Assembly: GCA_007922225.1 (NCBI GenBank)
Contig: ML679961.1
Coordinates: forward strand, 6,989,702 to 7,053,701
Source of the DNA: Emydura subglobosa
Taxonomy: Eukaryota > Chordata > Testudines > Chelidae
Reading direction: 5' to 3'
DNA length: 64,000 nt
The notes under the pieces were generated by a model. The model was not told where the DNA came from and searched no databases. It saw only the letters and a program-made list of their open reading frames with translations. The position numbers were made by a program, and so were the translations under genes. This document shows positions 50,645 to 60,337 of the stretch, in pieces; the stretch's first letter is position 1; every line of letters starts with the position of its first letter.

Positions 50645-51736
50645 ATACATGAGTTCTTGGAATGTACTGGGGATGACATTTTGTTTCAGATGGTGGAGGA
50701 AATAACCAGGAGGACTGCCCTTTTAGACTTGATTCTAACTAACAGGGAGGAATTGGTTGAGAATCTGAAGGTGGAAGGCAATTTGCGTGATACTGATAAT
50801 GAAATGATAGATTTCATGATTCTAAGGCAAGGAAGGAGTGAAAGTAGCAGAATAAAGAACAATGGACTTCCAAAAAGCAGACTGTAATGAACTCAGAGAA
50901 TTGGTAGGTGAGGTCCTATGGGACAGAAATTTCAGGGGAAAAAGGAGTTCAGGAGAGCTGGCAGTTTCTCAAAGAGACAATATTAAAGGCACAAGAGAAA
51001 CCTATCCCTATGTGAAGGAAAGATAGGAAGAATAGTAAGAGACCAATATTGCTCCATCAGGAGCATTTTAATGACCTGAAGATCGACAAGTGGAAACACG
51101 GACAAATTGTTAAGGATGAATAGAAAAGAGTAGCACAAGCACATCGGCAGAAAATAAGAAAGGCTGAGGCACAAAATGCGTTATAGCTAGCAAGGGACTT
51201 AAAAAGGCAATAAGAGATTCTATAAATACATTAGGAACAAGAGAAAGATGAAAGAAACTGTAGGTCCTCTGCTTAGCAGGGAAGGAGAGCTAATAACACA
51301 TGAGTTGACATCAAGTGTTTTGCTTCAGTCTTTAGGAAAAAGTTAAAGTGTACTGTGACCAGATGCTTTACACCATTAACATTAACCGCAAGAGAGAATG
51401 AACAGAAGCCAAAATAGGGATAGAACAGGTTGAAGAATGTTTAGATAAGTTAAATGTATTAAAAAAGTCAATGGGACCTGATGGAATGCATTCTAGGGCA
51501 CTTAAGGAACTAGCTGAAGCAATCTTGGAACCATTAGCCATTATCTCTGAGAACTCCTGGGTGATGGGTGAGGTCCCAGAGGACTGGACAAGGGCAAACA
51601 TAACACCTATCCTTAAAAGGTGGAACAAAGAGGACCCAGGGAATTATAGACCAGTCAGCCTAACTTTGATACCTGGAAAGATTCTGGAAAAGATGTATTA
51701 AATAAACAATTTATGAGCACCTAGACGATAACAGGG
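50645..51736 (+). mobile_element. Old CR1 LINE fossil, part 1 (endonuclease end to start of RT)
   Basis: The opening translates to [21 protein letters not shown] and [17 protein letters not shown], the C-terminal end of the CR1 endonuclease region. At 51471-51701 the frame MGPDGMHSRALKELAEAI continues to VPEDWTRANITPIL and EDPGNYRPVSL, the N-terminal RT region. Intervening sequence is diverged and frameshifted. The copy breaks at 51736 in '...ctagacgataacaggg' and resumes at 54052. Confidence 0.88.
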
Positions 51737-53040
51737 CATGACATTGGTCTCTAGGGGAGCCATGCTGAGATTGCGCTATTAGGGTGAACAGCAAAGAATG
51801 GGACAGGCAAGTCACATAAACTGTTTGATTAATTTCAAAAATGAGATTCACCAAGCCAGATACAAACAGTTTCTACAGCACCTTACTGATCACTTAGAAA
51901 AAAAAAATGCAATTCCCTTGAAACAATCCAGCGTTAGGCTCTCACCCAGACAGCCAAGTCAACTGTGTTGGAGATTACTGAAAAACTTTGTCCACCATAT
52001 GTGAAAAGTTCTACCGATCCCAAAGGACTGGACACATTACCCACCAGGTCATTGAATATTTCAGATCTTAGCCAAATACATGCTTATGGCCAATATTTTT
52101 AACTAAACGAATATTTATTTTTAAAAAAGGAAGGAGAATAACAGTTAAAAGGTCATTATACATACACAGATGAAAATAAAGTTCTTAGGTCAGTTTCACA
52201 GCAAAGATGGTAAATTGCTGGGTTGTTAAAGCTCTTTTAGCAGTAGTCCAATTGCAGAGTGTTCCAATTCTCTCATGAGAATTAGCAGGATAATCCAGAG
52301 AATTCCTGGAGTTCTTAACCTTATGGCTTGAATTCCTCCTGATGAAATCCAAACAGGTCTCAGATGACAAAATTGGGGCCAGATAGACCTTTTATAGATC
52401 CCTGGTAAGTTTATTTATATCTTCTTCACAGCAGGTACCTCCCTGAACAATTAATAGGGGATTACTTGTGGCTTTGAAGTATCATCTTCTATGCCCTGTG
52501 CACACCGGGTAACTAGCTACATTAGCACAAGGTAATTGGCAATCTACAACCATTCACAGATATTTGCTACTTAAACTTCAAAGAGAAATAAAACAAAGGC
52601 ATTGCTATAGTCAAGTTCCATCTAAACGTTAATATCGTCTTTTGATTGCTAAATTAACAGAATATAGTGACAGACGGAAACTATTGGGTTACATCGATAA
52701 CCACTAGCAAGATTATAGGTAATTATAGACATGTATCTATTTCCAAACCCCTAACAATGCAAGGTCAGAGTTTTAGTTATTTACAGTGAATGGCCCTAAT
52801 TACCATCTGTATCTGCTGCTAAACGTCCCATTGCGTGGGCGGGGCCGGCAGTCCCCCCTCGCCATCAATCTCCGAGAGAGGCCACACCTCCCAGCGCCTC
52901 TGCCTGTGGGGAGCTCTAGCAAAACGGGGAAGTTAGTGGTTCTGAGTCTCCTCAGCCCTGCCAACCGTCAGGCAGGGCAATCCAGCATCTTGGGGCCTGA
53001 ACCCGCTGTCGGGGCCAGGCAGGCCAGGCAGGCGGCTTTG

Positions 53041-53300
53041 AGCCCTCCTTAGACGAGCACACTGTTCATGGCCCAAGCCCTCAGGCAGGGTGGGGCAGGC
53101 AAAAGGAGACAGTCTCTAGCCCTCAGTAGGACGAGCACACAGTTCAAAGCCCCGGCCCTCAGGCAGGGCAGGCCAAGCAAACAGGAACCGTCTCCAGCCC
53201 TCAGTAGGGCATGTAAACAGTTCAGCGCCCCGGCCTTTAGGCAGGGCGGGGCAGGCAGAAGGGGACAGTCTCTAGCCCTCAGAAGGGCGATCATCCCCAG
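53041..53300. repeat. 78-bp tandem repeat, about 3.3 copies
   Basis: Units start at 53041, 53118, 53196 and 53274 with 'agccctc'. Periods are 77, 78 and 78 bp. Each unit has 'cagttca', 'gcaggg' and 'cagtctct' in fixed order. Because 78 is a multiple of three, both strands keep open frames with a 26-residue period. Confidence 0.93.
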
Positions 53301-53430
53301 GTCGGGGTAAGAAGGTTGGAGGAGGATGCAGGTCTACCTGACTCCACTGCGTTCCAGCCCCGGGCCCTGGCAATGATGGGGTGTCCCGTCACTGGGTCAG
53401 CAGGACTCCAGCCGAAACGCACTGATTCAG

Positions 53431-53838
53431 CTACAGGCCATAAAGTAGCTGGACGGGCATCTGGCTCTCCTGGGCTCTGTCCTTCCCCCCTTTCCCTAGA
53501 GTACCCGGTCCCCCAGTCACTCCCTGTTTCCTCAGGATGCTCTGCCGGGGGAGGTTCCAGAGCCCTTCGGCCTCGTCGATCGGCGGCAGGCCTGGCAGCT
53601 CCTTGGAGCTGTCCGTGGAGGGCAGGTCCTCAAGGTCACAAGGGCCAGGTACCTCCTCGGGTTTGCAGGGGGTTGGCAGCTTGGGTAGCTCCTCCAGGTC
53701 ACAGGGTCCAGGGGTCTCCTCTGGCTCGCTGGGTGCAGGTAGCTCCGGCAGCCTCTCCTCAGTGTAATGGTCAGGTCCAGACCCAGGCCCCGGCACCAAG
53801 GGAGAGACGTCCTTCTCCCTCGGCTGCCTTCCCCTCAC
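53431..53838 (-). pseudogene. Unrecognised repeat-containing frame in the 2.3-kb insertion
   Basis: An open stretch of 135 codons on the minus strand has an acidic, proline-rich middle with a 21-residue (63-bp) repeat. Visible repeat cores are EETPGPCDLEELPKLPTPC and EEVPGPCDLEDLP. The 63-bp periodicity is visible in the DNA ('cctcaaggtcacaaggg' at 53628 and 'cctccaggtcacagggt' at 53691). I do not recognise the family. It could be part of a retroelement gag-like product or chance repeat translation. Confidence 0.35.
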
Positions 53839-54051
53839 TGAGCTGGAAAGCCTGCCCTGTATACTTCCTGCCCCACCTTTCTGCTTTCGGTCAGGTGGGG
53901 TGCACTTCCGGGTTCTGCCCCCCAGGTGGGGTTTGGCTCTCCCTCGCCATCAACCTCCGAGGCAGGTCACACCTCCCAGCTACGGTCCCAAAGGTCAGAT
54001 TTGGGTTATTCAGCCTGTTAGAGGCATAATCCCTCCTGGCGCAGTGTCACA

Positions 54052-54271
54052 CAGGGTTATAAGGAATAGCTAACACGGATTTGTCAAGAACCAATGGTGC
54101 TAAACCAATCGATTTCCTTCTTTGACATGGTTACTAGCTTAGTGGATGGTGGGGAAGCTGTAGATGGGGTATATCTTGATTTTAGTAAGGGCTTTTGGCA
54201 CAGCTCCACATGATGTTCTCATAAGCAAACTAGGGAAATGTAGCCTACATGAACCTACTGTAAAATGGGTG
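54052..54271 (+). mobile_element. Old CR1 LINE fossil, part 2 (RT)
   Basis: Resumes with 'gggttataaggaatagctaacacggatttgtcaag' and encodes the region with YLDFSKGF and HMMFS/ISKLG-like blocks. It ends at 'ctactgtaaaatgggtg', where the next CR1 segment would begin 'gtgggtgc'. That next segment is found inverted at 54625-54811. Confidence 0.85.
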
Positions 54272-54624
54272 TGACTGAATGCACCCTGTATAATGCACCC
54301 TGTAATAATCTTTGTACAAAATATGCCTTGTGAGGTGTCATTTCAAAACTAATATCTTGCTGATCAGTAATATTGTGATGAAATGTGTTAGCAACATTAT
54401 ATGTAAAATTATGAACATACGCTGAAATTACGGCTGAAATGTGTTTACCAGACAAGTCTGGGGAGGGTGTAAACCTGTTCCTCAAAGACAAAGGACAAAC
54501 TAATGTCTCTAGCAAGGTGTCATCAAAATTGATTGGCAATCCCTGGTCAAGTGGCCATTCTTTTGCAACAAAGGAAAGCAGGATCAGATCGATCAGCATT
54601 TAACAAACAACATGGAACCCCTTT
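54272..54624. repeat. Unclassified interspersed repeat interrupting the CR1 fossil
   Basis: Begins tgactgaatgcaccctgta directly after a GGGTG. AT-rich, no frame. Its style resembles other LTR-like pieces in the window (for example near 56700), but no exact counterpart was aligned. Confidence 0.4.
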
Positions 54625-54811
54625 TGGTGTCATCCACAGATTTTATAAGCATACTCTCCACTCCATTATCCAGGTCACTAATGAAAATATTGAATAGTAC
54701 TGGATCCAGGACAGACCTCTGTGTGACTACTACTAGATACGTCTTCCCGATTGGATAGTGAACCATTGATAACTACCCTTGGAGTACTCTTCCAATCACT
54801 TTTGCACCCAC
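54625..54811 (-). mobile_element. Old CR1 LINE fossil, part 3, inverted (RT active-site segment)
   Basis: On the minus strand this reads gtgggtgcaaaagtgattgg ... 'gtagttatcaatggttcac' ... 'cctggatccagtactattcaatattttcatta' ... 'gtggatgacacca', the CR1 segment missing between parts 2 and 4. It contains the RT catalytic Asp-Asp (GATGAC, plus-strand 54629-54634, in a V-D-D-T context). Its ends overlap the broken ends of the flanking pieces (GGGTG shared on the left side). Confidence 0.8.
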
Positions 54812-55093
54812 TTTCTCTTTCTGGGATGCAAGACCGGCGAAGGGTTGTGTCACCACTTGCCCTGCAACCGTGGCTGCCTCACGATGCTTTACTGCTGTAG
54901 CTCCCAATCAGCCTGCCGGCGTGCAGGTCACACCTGTGTATAGCCACAGCCCTGGTCCAGTAGTTCTAACTCCATCTTCTAGCAACCTTGGTTACTACTT
55001 GCAGGGTGGCCCCAATACACTCCCAGTCCCAAATTTTCCCAAAAATGTGTATTCTGAACTGTCTAGCCCTCTCCTGGTCAGTTCAAGCTGGCC
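54812..55093. repeat. Unclassified interspersed repeat interrupting the CR1 fossil
   Basis: Contains 'gtgtcaccacttgccctgcaaccgtggctgcctcac' and 'ccaccttggttactacttgcaggg'-like blocks that look like a dispersed turtle repeat. Family not known. Confidence 0.4.
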
Positions 55094-55440
55094 GAGGTTG
55101 TAAGCACTTTGGAGGGCAGGATCATCATTCAAAACAACCTTGACAAATTGGAGAATTGGTCTGAAATCAACAAGCGGAAATTGAATAAAGACACGTAAAA
55201 TGCTACACTTAGCAAGGGAAAATCAAATGCACAACTACGAAATGGGTAATAACAGTGGTGAGTAGTACTGCTGAAAAGGATCTGGGGGTTATAGTGAATC
55301 ACAAATTGAATATGAGTCAACTTAGGTTAGCTATTAGGACAACCTTTTTAATTATAAAGTTAGTTAAGCTCTAGAATAGGCTTCCAAGGGAGGTTGTGGA
55401 ATCCCCGTCATTGGAGATTTTTAAGAACAGGTTAGACAAA
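55094..55440 (+). mobile_element. Old CR1 LINE fossil, part 4 (RT C-terminus, with internal deletion)
   Basis: Starts 'aagcactttggagggcaggatc', continues 'aaccttgacaaattggagaattggtctgaaatc', 'ctgaaaaggatctgggggttatagtg', and after a deletion 'gggaggttgtggaatccccgtcattgg' to 'ggttagacaaa'. More diverged than the CR1 copies at 7558 and 35133. Confidence 0.88.
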
Positions 55441-56534
55441 TGTAACCCCCTTCTATTTCTGGGTTACTCGGGAGCTGGCAACACTCACTTGTGTGCCAGG
55501 GCGTCTAAGGCTGTTAACAGCAAAGGAGATCCTGAGTATCCCAGCAGTGATGTAGAATAGGTGGGAATCCTCCATCCACCCCTCTGCTGCAGTCCCTTTA
55601 CTCCTAAAGGAATTTAATCTTGGCGGTGCCTCCACCTGGCTGGCCCCTGCACACGCTTAACAGTGGGCCTTGGGAGCTTCCAGGACTAAACCTAGTCTGA
55701 TAATAATAATAATTATAATAATCTGAGACAGGTCTAACTTAACAATTGCAATTATGCAAACTAAACATCCAATATACTTAAATTAGAGTTAACACAACTT
55801 TACTTAACAAATTAAAGAAATATGGCATAACAGACTGAAACTAAACATCACTATTATGTTAAATCCACAGGGCAGCTGAATAAATCAATTAATAAAAATA
55901 GTATGAAAACAAATGAAACTTGTCTAAACTTGCATCTACACTGCCACTGTTTACCCCACCTGCAGAGTGTACACTCCCCAAGAGTTCAGAGCCCTAACTC
56001 CTTGCTTGCGTGGGCGCGCTTGAAGAGCTGCAGAAGGAGGCAGCACTCTGTGGGTTCGGTGTTCCAGTTCAGCCCAGTTGTCACGCTGGAGATTTGGAGC
56101 TGGCCCAACCAACTGTCTGCAGTCCTGGCCCTGCTTGAAAGGACTCTCTCTCTGCCTCTTGTCAGGCCCAGTGAAAGTCTCTCTGCAGTGCCCCTTCCCT
56201 TACACGCCCTGCCCCAAACAATGGGGTGGGGGGGCACCCACACTACTTTCACTGCAGGCCCACCTCAGGCAGCTCCAGGCTCAGTCCCTGCCCTGGCTTG
56301 GGACTCCGGCAGCAGGCAGTAGCCCGCAGCAGTCAGGCAGCAGCTTCCAGCGTCGGCTGCACTCCACCCTAGCACCAAAATGGAGTCCCCCACATGCTAT
56401 TCCCTGTCTCTCTGGAAGGGGAAGAGTCTCTCTCCTTTTCCCCAGGGCATCATGGGAGTTGTCGTTTCCCAGGATCTTCCCAACTGTAAACTCCCAATCA
56501 AGTTCCAAGGCCCCTGAAGTACAGGGTGCCTACA
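55441..56534. mobile_element. Solo-LTR-like insertion (1094 bp), TG...CA ends
   Basis: Begins TGTAACCCCCTTC and ends GGGTGCCTACA. CAAA is duplicated at the edges (55437-55440 and 56535-56538), and its removal rejoins CR1 sequence 'ggttagacaaa' to 'catctgtcaggg'. There is no internal coding region, as expected after LTR-LTR recombination. A 4-bp target and TG/CA ends fit an endogenous-retrovirus or Gypsy LTR. Confidence 0.75.
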
Positions 56535-56561
56535 CAAACATCTGTCAGGGATGGTATGACA
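56535..56561 (+). mobile_element. Old CR1 LINE fossil, part 5 (short)
   Basis: 'caaacatctgtcagggatggta' continues the CR1 3' region after the LTR-like insertion and breaks again before 'tgacacaaagg'. Confidence 0.7.
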
Positions 56562-58845
56562 CAAAGGTCCATTCGTGTCATACTAGTCTGTGTCAGCAAC
56601 TTTTGTCAGGCCTGACATATTCATTACACCTAATACAGTGTTGTCATGATATATACTCAAAGGGTGGCATGTGAGATATCATTGGAAAACTGCTCACTCA
56701 GTGACCATTATATTCTTGCGTGGTGTATGTATGGGGTGCATACAAAGAGTTATGGATATGTGCAAAAATTATGTTAATAAAATGTGTCGCCAGGCAGAGA
56801 CAATGAAGGACATTTACATAAAAGGTAAACAAAGCCACCAACCTAGTGAGATAGCCTCTTGCAGGAATCCAAACCTCAAATGATAAGTAATTGAATCAGC
56901 TGCTTGTAAACAATATCACTGTATTATCAAAGAGTATCGAGTAAGGTCTTTTGTGAAAGCTAATGACAGACTGCTGGTTAACATCATTGTGAAATGTGTG
57001 CATTAACACTATATGAAGCAATATGGATCCTCAGTGATATGAGGGTGTGACCAAACCCAGGGAAAAACCAATCTCCTCCCAGGAGGGAAGATAGCATCGT
57101 GAAATCAAAACAATTGAAGCCCAATTTACATATGTATCAGCAGGGGGATGGGAAGTCCCCAGGAAGGGAAGAATGGCATGAGTTCATCCTGAGTATTGGG
57201 ACAAAACAGTGAGTTTGGGAAAGTATGTGTGAGAAGAAGCCATCTTGGCATCCATCAGTGGACAGACACCAGGGGCCAGCGCTCTTGCAAGCTGAGAAAG
57301 ACGGGTCCTTCAGCCAAGGGGGTTGACGTCTCTGGGACTGGAAGATTGTTCAAGGTCGTTTCCTCACCAATTGTTAAATTAGGTCTTAGCCATTAGAAAG
57401 CACGTGTTAACTTTTGTTTGTTTGTAACCCTTTCTAACGTTTTCCAGAGCTGTGGGGGTGTAAGCTGATTTTTAGTTGCTTGACTATAGTTATTCCATTT
57501 TTGCAGCTTCTTTGTTTATAAGGCAAGGCCGTTCCACTCTGTGCACAGATCATGGAAAGTTCTTAAAAATGCAGAAGGAGATAAGCCTCGGCTGAATTCA
57601 GCAAGCTATGCAACCTTGATAGATAATTTGTAGTTAGCTGCAAAACATCTGTAAAAATATTTTATAAATAATATATGCCAAATAATATAAACCAATAGTT
57701 ATAAAAAAAATAAATTTGTGCCCTTATAAAAAATATGTATAGTTTTGTCATAAATGTTTAAGTAGCAATAAAGTATAAAACTGTCTGTACTCCTTTGTTC
57801 AGGGTCTTTTTCCACTGTCCACTTGTGGGCTTGGGAATTAACCTTCTGCAGAATAAACTCCTTTGAAGACTGTCCAGCCTAAAATCCTGTGTGGGTCGCT
57901 TATCAATGCAAAATAACAAACCACACTTAAAATCCTTTTCCAGCAGGGGCAAGCCCCCCTAGGGGGGCATGGAGGAACCTCTGGGAGGTGTGGTGGGGCC
58001 TGGGCCAGCCCCACAGGGATGGAGAGGAAGCACCACCCAGCCTTGCTTTGCCCCAATCTCTGCTCCAGCACCACCCTCCAGCTAGAGCTCCAGCCTTGGC
58101 TCCTGGCTGTGACCCAGGCCTTGGCCTCATTCCTGGCCTTGGGCCCTGGCTCCCAGCCCCATTCACAATCCCAGGCCCTGCAGCCCTGTTCCTGTCCTCG
58201 GCTCCCAGCCCCCTTCACGGCCCCAGGCGCAGTCCCCGGGGCTGCAGCTCCAGCCTGCACCCCAGCACGAGCCCCCGACTGCAGCTTTGGCCCCGCTCCC
58301 GGCCCCGGCTCCCGATTGCAGCTCCTGCGGGATGGACCAGGGAAGGAGGGATGTGACCCCAAAAGTTTGGGGAGCACAGCTTTATTCCTTCTATTTGGTA
58401 TCACTTAACCTATGTCCTTTTGATAATAAACTTGCTCTATTTTGACAATAAACCAGCTCAGAGCTGTGCTTGAAGGAAAGGGTGTATTTACCCCAGTTAT
58501 GTTAATAAGCTGCAACGTTCTTTTGTCGCTCTAAAGGAGCAAATGGACCTCACTGACTTCTCGGCATGTTCCAGGAGAGGGCGGGAGACAGTTTTGGGGA
58601 AGTTCGGGACTGGGGGTGCATGGGGGGGGTCTCTTGGCTAGTGTGGTTGTGATGTAACCAGCAGGCTGCTGGAGTCCAAGCAGCTGAACCAGGGCTGCTT
58701 AACACAGAGACACTCAGTGCATGCTTGAATGCTGGCTGGGAGCGTCCAGACAGGGAGTGACAGCAGCAGAGCATTTTAAGGCACTCGGTTACAGGACAAG
58801 CGGTGACAGAACCCCTTACTGGTCTGGACTGCGCCCCAAAACAAG
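56562..58845. other. Possible further insertion(s) between the last two CR1 fossil pieces
   Basis: Starts tgacacaaagg and ends 'caaaacaagaca', so LTR-type TG...CA ends are possible, but the target duplication is unclear. It includes LTR-like AT-rich sequence (56640-57560). It also includes a GC-rich stretch (57940-58390) rich in 'ctcccagcccc' motifs that ends in 'aaaagtttggggagcac', a hAT-like terminus. It is probably composite. Confidence 0.4.
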
Positions 58846-58930
58846 ACAGGTGGTCTAGGTGTACTTGGTCCTGCCTCAGCGCAGGGGACTGAACTAGATG
58901 ATCTCCCTTCCAGCCCCAGATTTCTATGAA
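58846..58930 (+). mobile_element. CR1 LINE 3' tail, possibly the end of the same fossil
   Basis: 'ggtctaggtgtacttggtcctgcctcagcgcaggggactgaactagatgatctcccttccag' and 'tttctatgaac' form a CR1 3' end. Its start continues from the break at 56561 ('gggatggt'), so it may terminate the 50645 copy. Confidence 0.8.
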
Positions 58931-59089
58931 CTGTTCATGCAAGTATTAACAAAATCTTATTCCTAGCCTTTATTTGTTACCATTAAAAGACCCATTTGTG
59001 TTTAGTCATCTTTTTATCTTTATTGGTGTATTTTTTTTGTTCAAATTCCAAAAATCGTAACCATGCACTGTACCAGAGTCAAGTCGATT

Positions 59090-60060
59090 TTTTACAATCT
59101 CAAGTGATTTCAGTGGCACTTGCATTCTGGCTGCTGTATTTATTGCATATTTCACAGGTGGATACCTTATCTTCACTGACAGCATTCATGCCTGACCAGA
59201 ATAGGAATCTTGCGCCCTGATCTTATAATTCTCTATATTCAGATGACCATATCTGACCTCATACTATTTATTAATATACCATTCCTACCTATTTTATGTG
59301 GAAGATATTCAGATACTCCTGGACAACAGTATTACATCTCCAGGTAATAGATGCTGATTGGTATTATAACTAAAGCTGGTCAAAACTATTTGTATCTGAA
59401 AGCATGTGCACTATAATTCCACTTGATAACACTGAATGAGTTCCTCTGCTATTTTACGATCACTTTCTGAAGTCCAGGAGTGCTTTGCATGGTGGTTTCT
59501 GTAATATAACTTGCAAAGGTCAACGGTTTCCTTCTACCTCCATTGACTTCTGCCCATAAACATATTGATGACACTGCTCACAACCAAAGACAACGTCAGC
59601 TTTTCTTTTGCAATCTGAGCATAGTTCTTCTGCGTTTTAGCTAGCGCCAGTAACTGATCACCTTGCTGGAGGACTGCCCCCAACACATGTGACTCTGTAT
59701 TGATTAAGGTATTAGGATCTTTTATTAACCACGAAATATTTCAGTACAGGTACTTCTGTGGCAGCTTTTTAAACTACTCAAAGTTTTAATCCTGTCATCC
59801 CAGTACCATTCTGTACTGTCCTCCAAGTGCATTCCCTTTTGACAGACTAGGGATGTATATGTTAATGGGCCCATGAATCACTGTCAGGCCTGAGTATTGG
59901 GGGTTTTAATTTATTTGTACATACATTTGCCCCTACCTTTCTTGGGCAGGTCTGACTTGATACATGAAATGCAAAATTCTGCATCTTCAATTCCCCTTGT
60001 ATCAAGTCAGATCAGCTCAAATCCTTGGTTTCTATCCAAAACTGAAACTATTTCTGCATG
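59090..60060 (-). pseudogene. Decayed Ty3/Gypsy-type pol remnant (RT end, RNase H, integrase zinc-binding region)
   Basis: Read on the minus strand, blocks appear in pol order but in different frames. First comes an RT-C-terminal/RNase H-like stretch near 59860-59640 ('ESHVLGAVLQQGDQLL'). Next is 'KTQKNYAQIAKEK', then a shift to 'VFGCEQCHQYVYGQ' at about 59594-59550. An integrase zinc-binding region follows, with 'HLNIENYKIRAQDS' and 'GMNAVSEDKVSTCEICNKY' near 59200-59130. The Cys pair is TGT/TGC (plus-strand 59145-59156). Stops and frameshifts abolish function. No LTRs were located. Confidence 0.72.
59951..60011. repeat. 14-bp perfect inverted repeat
   Basis: TCTGACTTGATACA at 59951-59964 and TGTATCAAGTCAGA at 59998-60011, loop 33 nt. 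It lies at the upstream edge of the pol remnant. Confidence 0.9.
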
Positions 60061-60187
60061 CTGAAGTCTAGCTATGATCTCCTCAGCTATTCAAGTGACA
60101 GCATTCGCATTTGCTTGTGTTATTAAAAATCTTCTGGATTCTGAGCTTGTATGGTTTTATTACAGTGACGGTACTGCTAAGTTACTC

Positions 60188-60337
60188 AGGGTATGTTGTC
60201 AAAACTGCAGTCAGGAACAACTCCTGAAGGCATGTCTGAGCTCGCTTTCATCTAGCTATGATGAAGCTAGCTCACTTCAGATATTGCCCGCCTCTGTTGC
60301 AATCACACCTCCAGACTGCAGTGTAGATGTGCCTTCA
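60188..60337. mobile_element. Short inverted-repeat (MITE-like) element
   Basis: Begins gggtatgttgtcaaaactgcagtc and ends gactgcagtgtagatgtgccttc, an inverted pair around about 100 bp. No clear target duplication. Confidence 0.6.

Larger units (their letters stand above)
51737..54051 (-). mobile_element. 2.3-kb insertion in the CR1 fossil, probable LTR-retroelement derivative
   Basis: CAGGG is duplicated at both edges (51732-51736 and 54052-54056). Removing the insertion restores continuous CR1 sequence. Ends are imperfectly inverted: catgacattg on the left, tgtgacactg on the right when reversed. Inside are a 40-bp direct repeat (52856-52895 and 53941-53980, 36 of 40 identical), a 78-bp tandem repeat, and a minus-strand frame with 21-residue repeats. 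I recognised no gag, pol or transposase. Superfamily uncertain. Confidence 0.65.

Noticed and set aside
53041..53300. CRISPR-like array
   Set aside because: Units are contiguous 78-bp tandem copies without unique spacers, and the genome is vertebrate.
54625..54811. Independent CR1 insertion on the minus strand
   Set aside because: It has no CR1 3' end and covers exactly the segment missing from the surrounding plus-strand copy, so inversion is the simpler reading.
57941..58382. Complete hAT element in the GC-rich block
   Set aside because: The right end resembles a hAT terminus, but the left end does not match and the possible target duplication is only about 5 of 8 bases.
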